Assembly: GCA_014058105.1 (NCBI GenBank)
Contig: JACGCM010002537.1
Location: 372,001 to 436,000 of the forward strand
Length of the DNA: 64,000 nucleotides
Source of the DNA: Kingdonia uniflora
Lineage: Eukaryota; Streptophyta; Magnoliopsida; Ranunculales; Circaeasteraceae
Direction: 5' to 3'
Of the stretch, positions 1-11,055 are shown piece by piece; the stretch's first letter is position 1, and every line of letters starts with the position of its first letter. The position numbers and the translations under genes were made by a program. The notes under the pieces are model-generated. The model searched no databases, was not told the DNA's origin, and worked only from the letters and a program-made list of their open reading frames with translations.

Positions 1-227
1 CAACTGTGTAACGTCGCTTCTTAGCATTCCTCTCTTTTTCTATAAAATTTAAAGGTATTGTAGCCGATATATTGTGATAGATGCATTGCAATTTTATAGA
101 ACCCATATATATCGAGGATATATCAAAGTCTGGGATGAACTGTATATTACTTGAGTTCGATATTTTTGTCATTTCCCTAGTTAAGCTCCATGTTAAGTGT
201 ATATTAATAAAATGTTTGTGGAAGCAG

Positions 228-3200
228 GACTTGATGCATTCCAGGCAGAGAAGGTGGTGGAGACACTCCGGCAACTTGCACAGGATGGACATACTGTAAT
301 TTGCTCCATACATCAGCCTAGAGGTTCAGTATATGTAAAATTTGACGACATCTTGTTACTAGCACAAGGTACATTAATTTATGCTGGACCTGGGCACGAG
401 GAACCATTAGCACATTTTGCAAAATTAGGGTATGTCACCAAAAATCTTTCCTCTCATATTGATTAGTATCATGGTTCAATATGTATTATATCTGTAATAT
501 TGAAAGTTCGGTTGACCACACCAATATACCGGCTGATATATAACTAAAAGAAAATATCTCATAATGGTGAAAATTATACAATATACGATTCATATATTAC
601 ATATAACAGGCATCGCAGAAATTCCTCACGCTTCATCACACACAAACTGTACATTGTAATTTAGATTCTAAAAGCAAGAAATAACGTTGATAAATACTTT
701 GTGAATTGAAAGGCCTGCTCATACTAATCAAGGATCAAAATGTCAAATTCTACTGATGCATATGCGGGTTAACCCAAATTTTGATACGTCGAATAGATAA
801 AGAGTATTCCATTATAATTGATATATCCAAATATTGTCATGTGTTATTTCACTAAATCAACGGTATATTCAAAACATCGTGATGGCCATTATTATGCAAT
901 AATGTAGCATGATTTATCCAAATATAACTGCCAATAAATATGTAAAGTCCATGTATATTTGGATTGGTTTTAATATATATATATAGTGCCCAAAATTTAT
1001 TGACCGCTATACATGACGTATTGTGTTTCATTATTGCATAATAACGGCCATCACAGTATTTTGAGACAAGCATTAATTTAGTGAAATAGCACATATAGGA
1101 CAATATTCTGATTTATCTAGCATATTGGAGATACTCTTATATATTCCATGTATGAAAATTTGGGACGATCCATCTATGTATCGGTAGAATTTGGTATTTT
1201 GATTCTTGATTAGTAAAAGATCAAGCCATTCTGTTCACGAAGTATTTATCTATGTTATTTCTTGGTTTTAGCATCTAATGATTAATGTAAGGTAGGGCTA
1301 GTGCTTGGAAAGCTAAGATCACCTGGGATCAATTCATTCGTGCTTGGGGTAATATTGTGGTGAATATGTGTAGCCATAATTCAATCTTGCTGCTGTCAAG
1401 TTCAGAGAAGACTGACCATTTAATACTAACCAAACAGATACAATTGCCCTGATCATGTGAATCCTGCCGAATATCTCGCCGATCTCATATCTATTGACTA
1501 TAGCTCCGCCGAAAGTGTTTACTCTTCGCAAAAGAGGGTTGATGGCCTTGTTGAGGCATTTGAGCAGAACTCGTCAATTATTATTTATGCAACTCCACTT
1601 ACTAGAATTGAAGGTTTCAATGCATCAACTAAGTCTACGAGGAACTCCATTGTAAAGAGAAAAAGTGGTTGGTGGAAGCAGTTCTGGTTACTCCTTAAAA
1701 GGGCATGGATGCAGGTTCTTCTCTTTCCTACTATTGCAATCATTTTCTCTTAGGGTGAGTGACTCAATTTTCTCGTGGCTATTGTTTCATTATCCAATTG
1801 ATTGGGGCCAAGACTACTCTTTGATTTGAATAAATTTGGGACTAAAGTCCCTTATATTTGGATACATACTAATACTTAGTGTACTGTCTACATATGATCA
1901 TACATCAAATCACACTCTATTATGCTCAATCTCATAGAATAAACCCAATGTCATTGGCCAAATAACTCCTCCACATTCAGTGCTTGTTATCTATAGAAAA
2001 TTTAGAAGGGTCTCCTGGCCAAAGCCTTTTATTATGTATCATTGTTAAATTCAGGTTGTAGCTTAGACCGATAGGTTTGATCTCGGATCACGATAAGCAT
2101 CTGGTTATTGTACCACTCTAGGTGGTAATCCGATTATATGGCTCAGTAAGGAGCAGTCTGAGGTTCTCGGTCCAGTACCGAAGCTGTGAATCAGACAATT
2201 CTCGAAGTGTTCATGAGCTCTTATGGCTATTGTGTCTTCTCTGGATCTCCAGATATATGTCTCTTTCCATATCACTTTACTGTGACAACAAATCTGCTGT
2301 TAGCATTGCTGCTAATACTAGTAAAACATGATTGTACGAAGTACATTGAGGTCAATCAACATTTCATTTGCGAGAAGCTCCTTTCTGGTCACATATGCTC
2401 TCCTTCCATGCCCTCTTCCCAACAATTTACTGATGTTGTCATGAAGGCTGTTAGCAGCAAGGTGTTCTCTAAACTTTGATTAAGCTTGGCATGTTTGAAC
2501 TTGAGGGAAAGCGTTAGCATATACTGTTACTAGGATATTTATGTAATATTTTATTTCTTTAGTCCTTTGTCATAAATTGAAAGTTCATTAGTATAAATAC
2601 CTGTGTCAGAGTGATCAAGCTTAGCACAACTTTTCCCATCTCTGAGTTTCTACACAGATACTAGGGCATACCAAACCTTAAAACTATACAGCCGTGGGAC
2701 AACACAGTTATGAAAATTTGGTCGGACTACATCTCTTGGACACAATTATGGGGAAAAGATGATTGAATTTTGCTTCATTATGCTCTAAATATCAGTCTAA
2801 GATGAACTTATCTTGTAATGTTCGAGCCTCAGCTCTAGGGCAAAGAGGGGGATAGTGAAGGAATGATAAGGAACAAAATAACTCACTTTTCACCATCGAG
2901 GAAACTAAAGGGGGATTGTTTTGACGATAAAGTAGTTGTGGGGGTGCCAACACTGGTAAGGTAAATGATAGTTGTTACCTGGACTGGGGACCAATCAGTG
3001 GCGGTAGCATTATTTTTAAATTTTGTTTGGAAGCTAAGCTGGGGTTAAGGCAGACCCCAATCAGCTAAATTAACCAGAGGCCAAATCACAACCTAGGGTA
3101 TAACTTCCCTGCAGCAGCATCCTTCATAAGGGCACTGAGGCCAATAGGACTATTTTCAGGGGTTATACTAATATTACCAATTACATCAAGAAATGTAGAA

Positions 3201-6200
3201 AGAAATTTAGCACAATAGTTGGCTTCAGGATATGTATGAAAGATCCTAGGGTCCTCCGATGCACTCAAGCTTGTAGATATAGTGTCCATTAGCATTCTAC
3301 ACTGCCGCCAGGGAGGCTCTACTTCCTTCTTCAAACTCTGTACAGTGCTAATAGAGTCAGTCACAATTCACAATTCACAATTTAGCGAACCTGTTTTGAA
3401 TAGCAATTTGGAGCCCCAAATTAATTACTGCATGATCATGATAATCAAGATCCACCTTGTTCACTCTTGCTGCACCTGAGCATCTTCCCAGTATGATCTC
3501 TGTAGATACCACCAATACCCCCATGTTCTGTCATCACATATCCAGGAGGAGGAACCCACTGACACATCTCACTCTGCTGAAGGCCAAGGTGGCCTAATCC
3601 CCAGTATAAAAGAAGAGTGGGGCTGTTGCACCATTTAAATAATCTAGATGAAGCAAGTGCTCCTCTTGCTTTGTTTTCAGACAGAATACCTTTGAGGACA
3701 GAATTTGGTATTATAGGTTGGTTCTCAAAATTTGTGAGATTCCTTGCCTTCCAAAAATGGTTCACCATGGTGGAGAAAGCAGCTTTAAGAAGATGAGCGT
3801 CTCCATCCCTGTAACTGAGGCTGAGAATCCAGTTAATTTCAATTTGCATGTTGCTAGCAGGCCTAGCAATATTGCATCTTTGTAGAATCCTGCTCCATAT
3901 GCCATTAGCAAGAGTGCAATCCATGAACCGATGCGCTTCATTCTCCCCAGCATACCCACAAACACTGCAGTAAGCTTGAGCAAGCACTCTCATTTGAACA
4001 AGTCTATTCTGAGTTTTGAGGTTACCTTTGAAGCACCTCCCTGTTGTAAATTTGCTCCTTGGGGTACTCCACTTATTCCATGGTATAGAGTGCCATGCAA
4101 CCTTACTTCTTCTTGGCCTGAGTTATCATAAGTTGAAGCAAAGGAGAACATGCCTGTTTTAGAAGCAGACCAAATAATATCATCATCCCCATATCTTTTA
4201 AGCTTGACAGTTTTCAGAGGGATCAAAGCATACTTTCAATGTGTTGTGGGATCTTCCAACCTCCTTCACTCACAATATTGTATATTTTAGCATTAATATG
4301 CAAAGTGAAGTCATTTTTGAATTGTTCTTGAAATCTATCTAATAGAATAACAGAGGGGTGCGTGGGGTCTTTCCAAAATATAGTGTTCTCCCCTTTGTCT
4401 ATCAAGTGTAAAACAATCTAGAGTTACCTATCTCATAAAAACAAGCTCACCTACACAAGAATTCGAAGGGCATTATCAGTGGTCGGAGCACCGCATCGTA
4501 GTTTTTATGGGTGGTGTGTTATGAAGGAAGGTGGTTGTGGGATTTGCAGTGTATCTTAGGGGGAGGTTACGCAGAGGTTCAAAATGGGTATGGTCGGTCT
4601 AGGTCGGTGGCGGTAATGTTGAGCATATTGACTTAATAGGAACTTGCTTATGGAGTATCTTCTTTTCTAGGATTTTGTTTACTTGGTCACATGGTATAAT
4701 CGATGCTATTTTTAGTTAATAGGATAACTTTCCCATAAAAGCAGCGAGGCTGATCTCTTCCCTATAGTTGAGACTAGGTTTCAGCGCCCTATTCTATCTA
4801 AATTGTAATATACTGCGGATTTTAAAGAATTTGATGATCATGCTAAGGGTTGATGGGATCACTTTAGCGATTATGAAAATTTGGGGGTTGTGTTTAGGCC
4901 CATTTTAAAGCTTTGAGAGAAGTTTATAACCTGGGACAAAGAAGTTTTAGTGAAGGTGGACAATAGACAGAAGGATTTATATTTGGACTACAATGACGGC
5001 TTGGCCACCTTAAGTGCAAGGGAAAGGGTCAAGAAAAGTACCGTAAGGTTAATTCATAGGCTTGGTTTAATTAAAGTGCGTGTAGACGGTGGACACCTAT
5101 TATTTCATCATATATTTTTCAACGGGTCGAATTTAATTGATTTGGTGGAATAAAAAATCTTTTTGAAATACATTTGTGGAAAGAACACCAAAACTAGAAT
5201 AAGCAGATGTACATATATATATCCACCTATTCAAAACAAATTATTCATGTGAAATGAAAGTAAGGAAAAAAACTACAGTTGAATTAACAAATCTTGAACA
5301 CTTTTGCTTTCACTAGCTCAGTTGAACACCTCTTTCAGAACTACAAACCAAGCAAGTTAACTATATGATTCTGTAGCAATACAAAAACAGAGAAATCAAC
5401 TCAAAAAAATGAAATATAATTTAGACGCGTATATTACACGTTCATGTTGTTTCAACAAAAAATGAATACTCTCTACACCCACGAGACAAAATAGAAAGTA
5501 TAAAAACCACTACGAAAATTTTGGAACCTCATACACATTAATTAGACATTTGGAATAGTCCTTAGAATATAGTGGAAAACGGTCCAAGCAGTTTGATGTC
5601 AAATGAGAACATGATTTACAACAAAAGTACTTGTTATTGTTGAAATCGAGAGAAAAGGGCTGGTAGATTCGAACTTAGGTTATAAGATAAGGATCGTAGG
5701 AGGGCACATTGTGTATACATTTTCATAAGTATTGGGAGACATATTAGGATTACGGTAACTGTTGAAATGGATGAAATTCAATAGATGTGATAAAAGTTAA
5801 AATAGGAGACTCTGAACGAACAAGATTCCTGTCATCATTATAACAACTTGGTACCGCGATTTGCACTGCAAACAGTTGTGATTAGCATCGAAACTACACT
5901 GCACGAATTGTCTATGCTCCTCATCCATTTTTGTCATGCACGTATTTTATGTGCTCCTCTAAATAGAGCATCAATGTTACAAACGAACCGAATTGAAGCA
6001 AATTAAACATTTTGTAGCAATATTTTGAAGAAGAATAAATCAAACTGAATAAAATTTACTAAACTTTATTAGGGCTCAAATGCCAAAACATAAAGAACGA
6101 ATTCTCAAAAAAATCAACCTCGAAAAAGCCTAGGAGCTCTACATTTGAAGAAAAAGGAGGCTCATCACAATTAGAAACTAACTAGGAATTGGAAGCTTAA

Positions 6201-9200
6201 TAAAAATTAAACTTCTTAATAAAAATAAAGGGAATCTTCTAGAAAAGGGAGAAGGTTGTGCCTCTCACACGGGCATAGGGCGGGACCTACCAAACCTTAT
6301 GACGGTGAGGAACCTACCCCTTGCCGTGACACATCAATCAAGAATATTGGGTCTTTGCCAAGATGGTTTCTTGGTTGCCGTAGTTATATGGTATTAAAAG
6401 AGACTTCGTACTGTGGCAAGTCACGTTGCAATCTAAAGAGCCGATTCATTGATTATTTCAAGTCGCTTTAATGTGGGAAAAATTGTGGGTTGGTGCAAGA
6501 AATTGTTTCCATGTTAATCACGTGAAATTCATGTCTCAGTTTGGTTCGATGCGAACTTGTTGCAAATGCAAGCATTATGCATTTCTATCATCTTCCATCT
6601 GTTTGGTTCGATTTGCAATGCAAACAGGGTACCTATAAAATACTTGCATGTGTTTGGTTCACTTTTGCAAAGCAAACAACTTGCCGTCCTATGCAAAAGG
6701 TTCTCTTTTTCTTGCCTTCGGTTGCAGTGAAAAATCTCTGCAACAGAGTTTGCATTTGTGCTTTCTACTTGGGAGAGAAAATAGGAGAAAAATAAGGACA
6801 TTTTTATGACTTAAAAATAAAGTAATTGTCGTTTGTATTTGCAAGCAATGCACCTAATCAAACATAATCTTCCATTTGCAATCAATTTGTTATGCAATGC
6901 ATTGCAGTTCTGCCCTTACTAAACAAACACACCGGGCTTGTATTTCTAAGCAACTAATTGCAAATGCATTTGCATCTTACTTGCGGCGAACCAAACTGAG
7001 CCGACTCATGTTTTACCGGCCCGTGTCCAGTTGACTGGATAACATCTTTTGGTCTTTGTCCAGTCGACCGGATATTTGATCTAGTCAACCGCTAGCCTTA
7101 CTCCTGGCGTTGACAAATTCTAGAAATGCTACCCATTCCTTTTTCTTTTCTTTCTTTATCAAAAACTACTCCTACAAATTTTAATTAATGCTATTTTCTA
7201 AAAGTGAAAAAATGAATTTTATGCATAGGCTTCCCGTGATGGTCCTACAAACATAGTTCGGGCAAGAATGTCTATTGCATCAGCTATAATATTTGGGTCT
7301 GTCTTCTGGCGTATGGGACGATCTCAGACTTCTATACAAGATAGGATGGGACTACTTCAGGTATGAAATTTCACCATTGTATTAATGCCTCTGATTATCA
7401 CGATGATTGATGTTCTGCATACATATTTTGCTATCTGTCTAGGATATGGTGTACTTTTTGATGTGATTTGTTCAATTTCTGGAAACTGTATAACATTATG
7501 CCTTCTTAGTACTAACTTTGCTTGCTAAAGCAATTTCATACATAAGAAAGAAAATAAAAATAGTAATTTTCTTTTCCTTCTAGCATATGAAAAATCAGTC
7601 TAATTTTGGCGTAGATTACAAATAGGGGTAAGATGTGAAGGATAAGATTTGCAATAATGTTGATTAACGCACTCTAATAGACCTCTCACTTATGTCCAAT
7701 ACGTGAAGACTTTCTCCAATAAATATCTACTTGCGTGTGTGGGTGTGTATTTGTATAGGAAAGAATATCAAAATACTAATTTGTAATAAACTTAAACATT
7801 TAATTATTACATCAACATATAGGTCATTTGTTAATACCACCAAACGTCTTCTTAATAGAAATGTGGAGACATCATACATATGGGTCTCCACTTGCTATAA
7901 TACATATATCTGTATTAGATACACATGGTTTTCCTCCAGCTATCCTATAAATAGGCATTTCATTTTATCAGATAGAATTCATGTAATCAAGTATGAGTCT
8001 ATCAATTTTTATTTACAAATTACATGGTATCAGACTCTACTCTGTTATTTATTTTGGCAATATATGGATATTTTCCAAGTATTACTTAGCCGATATAAAT
8101 GGAGTTTTCTGGAAGGGTTCCACTTTTTTCTTTATTTTGGACTGTTTATATTTGTAGGTCGCTGCGATAAACACGGCAATGGCTGCACTTACGAAGACTG
8201 TGGGTGTGTTTCCCAAGGAACGGACAATTGTAGATAGAGAGCGTGCGAAGGGGTCTTATGCACTGGGACCATATTTATTTTCTAAACTCTTGGCTGAGAT
8301 TCCTATAGGAGCAGCCTTTCCATTAATGTTTGGTACAGTTTTGTACCCAATGACTTGTCTTCATCCTACTTTATCGAGGTAAACATTTTCCTAACACCGA
8401 TTACACCTTCAAGGTTACAGCAGAGATTGAGAAGATGGAACGGTATAAATTCTTGGACTTTAGTAACAAGTAAGATAACTAGTATAAGAACAAAATACCA
8501 GTTATATTTATTTGTTCATAGGATTAAAGCCCTTAGGGTAACAAATGAGTACTCTCAATAGTGATTTGGTACAAGTATTAAAAAATAAAATAGAGTCGGA
8601 AGTTGTAACTGATGACCCTAGTGGGATATGCATCGACAATTGTCCTCTTGATTTACCATACTCAACCTAGAGAAAAAGATGAAGTGCCTTCTTGCAGTCA
8701 ACATTTACTCCCGAAGATATATTTTAGTCTCAAATATTCACTTGTCTTTCTATATGACCCGCTCAAACTATAAATTTTGGTCAGTAACTTGAATGTCCTC
8801 ACTTGGAACTTTAAATACTCAGATTTGGGACATTCTGCGGAATCATGACAGTGGAGTCATTCGCTGCATCTGCAATGGGTCTGACTGTTGGGGCTATGGC
8901 TCCAACCACTGAGGCAGCTATGGCATTAGGTCCATCTCTTATGACAGTTTTTATTGTATTTGGAGGCTATTATGCCAATGCTGAAAACACGCCGGTGATC
9001 TTTCGTTGGCTTCCTCAAGTTTCTCTCATAAGATGGTATGCATTTATTTAATCAGTAGGTCTATTTTAGAACTAAGGCCCTGTTTTCTGATATCTGTAAA
9101 ACTGAATGGGACTATCAACGAGTATAATTCTTTCTTTCTTTCGTCTTCTGAAATTCTTGCCTTTTTAGGGCGTTTCAAGGGCTTTGCATAAATGAGTTCA

Positions 9201-9838
9201 ACGGACTACAGTTTGATCATCAAAATTCCTTTGACATTCAAAATGGGGAGCAGGTATGGAAAAATGTGGAAGCCGCTTTATTTAAAGTGTTTCCCTTTGT
9301 CGTAATTTTACAATCTCCAATTTTTGGGTAGCAAATAGTTGGAGATTGTATATGAGCCAAGGTTTTAGTGTATTCTTGTGTTTTTTTTCAAGGCAGTACA
9401 TCTAATACAATTTAATTTTCATGGCAGGCGCTTGAGAGGCTATCCTTCGGAGGAAGTCGTGTTAGAGATACACTGCTGCCACAGGCTAGGATACTCGCCT
9501 TTTGGTACTGCACCACTTACTTTCTCCTGAAGAAAAACAAAACCAAATATCAGCAGCTTGAGCCTCCCCGCCTTGATCAACTTGAACAAGACGATCCTTC
9601 GCTAGTTGAGCAGCACGAACAAGTACGAGAACTTGATTCTTCTTCGGTTAACCAACTTGAACAGTATGATCCTGCTCCTGTTGCCCATATTGGTCTAGTG
9701 CAACGATCTGAGTCTCCTCCACTTGACCTACTTGAACAGTATGATCCAACAATACCTGCTAACCAGCTCGAACTCGTGGAACAGCTCGAGTCTCCTCCCA
9801 TCAACCAACTCCAGTCCTTTGTCATTGAAGGACTGTAA
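228..9838 (+). CDS. ABCG7: ABC transporter G family member 7-like, half-size transporter (5' part outside window)
   Basis: Seven exons can be joined in one frame: 228-429, 1438-1714, 7229-7360, 8158-8378, 8823-9035, 9169-9253 and 9428-9838 (512 codons plus TAA). All introns are GT-AG. The first exon starts inside the ATP-binding domain with the D-loop (GLDAFQAEKV), followed by the H-loop SIHQPRG; Walker A and the signature motif must lie upstream. Exons two and three carry the linker and the first membrane segments (GWWKQFWLLLKRAWMQ, then ASRDGPTN). Exons four to six carry the rest of the ABC2 membrane domain, including the FPKERTIVDRERAKGSY loop and NEFNGLQFDH. The last exon holds a final hydrophobic helix and a long acidic Gln/Leu/Glu-rich tail. 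The order and motifs match plant ABCG7 (WBC7), a member of the half-transporter G family that dimerises in membranes; its substrate cannot be read from sequence. No stop or frameshift is seen. The donor after 1714 (CAG/GTTCTT) is weak and precedes a 5.5 kb transposon-filled intron. Confidence 0.9.
712..1227. repeat. Long imperfect inverted repeat (foldback/MITE-like hairpin) in an ABCG7 intron
   Basis: The left arm starts about 712 (GGCCTGCTC, then ACTAATCAAGGATCAAAAT) and the right arm ends about 1227 with its near reverse complement (ATTTTGATTCTTGATTAGT, then AAGCC). The pairing continues inward through matching blocks, such as GTGATGGCC near 880 and its complement near 1047, and TATCCAAATATA near 917 and its complement near 955. 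Almost the whole 516 bases can fold back on itself with mismatches and small gaps. It carries no coding capacity. It lies between exons at 429 and 1438, so it is transcribed as part of the ABCG7 pre-mRNA. A non-autonomous foldback transposon is the simplest reading; no clear target duplication was found. Confidence 0.75.
1980..2690 (+). mobile_element. Ty1/Copia 3' fragment (RNase H end plus start of LTR)
   Basis: Broken frames on the plus strand read through the end of a Copia RNase H. They include a SGYCTTLGGNPIIW block near 2100, HELLWLLCLLW and LYCDNKSAVSIAAN near 2210-2320, then blocks resembling the HIEV, REKL, PSSQQ and SKVFSKL segments near 2345-2480. Several frameshifts and stops break it up. 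A purine-rich tract near 2500 is followed by LTR-like sequence with a TATA signal (TATAAATACCTG near 2593), which stops about 2640-2690. Only the 3' end survives, in the sense direction inside the large ABCG7 intron. Confidence 0.8.
3086..4405 (-). mobile_element. LINE (non-LTR retrotransposon) ORF2 3' end, decayed
   Basis: Reading the minus strand from 4405, consecutive frames give the segment after reverse transcriptase (an NTIFWKD block and a GGWKIPQHIE block), then a reverse-transcriptase zinc-binding domain (CSVCGYAGENEAHRFMDC, 3990-3900 region). An RNase H of the RVT_3 type follows (WVPPPGYV, GGIGGIYRDHTGKML, later DSISTVQSLKKEVEPPWRQ and FHTYPEANYCAKFL). The domain order is that of plant L1-type LINEs. 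Several frameshifts separate the pieces, so it is dead. It is antisense to ABCG7 within the large intron. The 5' part, with endonuclease and RT, is absent here. Confidence 0.85.
4860..5153 (+). mobile_element. Possible LINE remnant (region between endonuclease and RT)
   Basis: A short plus-strand reading contains a WDKEVLVKVDNRQKDL segment, resembling the conserved LKxWNKEVFGDVxxRK stretch between endonuclease and RT in plant LINEs. An arginine/lysine-rich run ending at 5153 follows. Upstream frames are full of stops. The similarity is short and I could not align a full domain, so this is tentative. Confidence 0.25.
5154..6534. other. AT-rich intronic sequence, no recognised feature
   Basis: This part of the large ABCG7 intron has no ORF, domain or repeat that I recognise. 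It is probably old transposon debris. Confidence 0.4.
6535..7000. mobile_element. MITE with terminal inverted repeat CTCAGTTTGGTTCG
   Basis: The left end CTCAGTTTGGTTCG (6535) is matched by its reverse complement CGAACCAAACTGAG ending at 7000. The interior is built from related short motifs (TTTGGTTCGATTTGCAA, TTTGCAATGCAAAC, TTGCAAATGCA) in both orientations. No transposase ORF is present; the ORFs on both strands mirror each other because the element is self-complementary. TCATGT occurs just left of the element and again at 7005-7010, a possible imperfect duplication. It lies about 230 bases before the exon at 7229. Confidence 0.75.
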
Positions 9839-10203
9839 CACTTGCGGCTTTGCTTGTATAGGCTACAAGGGCTTTGAGTTATGCCTTCCTATTAGGTTTT
9901 ATGTAAAGAGAAATGTAGGGAATAAAAATACTTTTGTCACTCAATTATACTTTCAGCAGCATGAAAAATATACTTTCAGAAATTATTTCTTCAGATTCGA
10001 AATACTTATGTTATTCACATATGTGCTGTTTCTTGTGGGTGTGTTACAAATGAGACAGTTTTGTCATCAGCATCGAATCAAATTTCTCCCAAATTTCCAA
10101 AATCTAAGTCTGAAAAACCTTTTCTTGGATGACAAACAATTTATTGCCGAAATATCTTCAACATTACTAATTATTAGTTTTCCCCAACATTTCCCAAAAC
10201 TGA

Positions 10204-10236
<33 letters not shown>

Positions 10237-11055
10237 TTTAGAGTAAATATTCCTGTGTTACAAAAGAATAGGCGATTTCTTGTTAAACCAAACAATGAAG
10301 TTTGAATAACAATATTTACAACTAGCTTAAAGTTTTCGAAATCGATATATTTTTGGTAAGAAAAAGTATTCGCTTCCGCAGAAAATGAAACTTTCAATCT
10401 TCTTCATTAGTGCAACTAAACGAAGAAATAAAAAAAATGTTAATATCAAGAGTAAAATAAGAAATCGGTGTCTGAGTTTTCCATTGAGGTTCCATAAGCA
10501 TCTTTTCAAAGATCATACAGCAACTTCCACAAGTCCTGGTTTTCAAAGGTCATAAGCACCTTTTTCAAAAAACGTACTGCAACTTCCAAAATTCTCAGCA
10601 ACAAATCGACATTGAATCCGCATGATAACCAGAAGTGGTCTCCATTCATCCAATTATCACAACAAGTTGTATTCGCCACAACTCACAAAGTTATGCAAGC
10701 TTTGTAAGCCCATTGCATTGTACAGTCTCAATATGTATGTCAGATCGCGGAACAATTATACTAGATAATCACACTTTCCTTCAAGCAACAGGAGATTTTC
10801 AGGCAACAACACAGTAATCAAATTCATAAAGGAAAAATTACCATGACAAAAAATTGCTTGAAATACCGAGAAACCAAATATGAATACTAGATTGACAACT
10901 AATTCCAAAAAGATAAAATAGTAACTAAGAAAACAGTCAACTCACATCTAATCCATCACTAATTACAGGCTCAACCAAAAACAACACTCCATTTGAAAAA
11001 GAAGGAAAAAGAAGTAACAAAAAAAAGCCTATTGCTGCATTATGGTAGAACTCCT
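9839..11055. other. Tail-to-tail intergenic region between ABCG7 and RACK1
   Basis: This spacer holds the 3' untranslated regions of both genes, which converge. It contains one ATT microsatellite. No other gene is recognised; AATAAA-like signals such as GGGAATAAAAAT near 9920 could serve ABCG7. Confidence 0.5.
10205..10236. repeat. (ATT)n microsatellite
   Basis: About ten perfect ATT units lie in the intergenic spacer downstream of ABCG7. It is a candidate polymorphic marker and nothing more. Confidence 0.9.

Noticed and set aside
6529..6801. Two overlapping open frames on opposite strands
   Set aside because: They mirror each other because the MITE at 6535-7000 is self-complementary; no protein family matches.
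9577..9825. Ser/Cys-rich open frame on the minus strand
   Set aside because: Antisense of the repetitive ABCG7 C-terminal exon.
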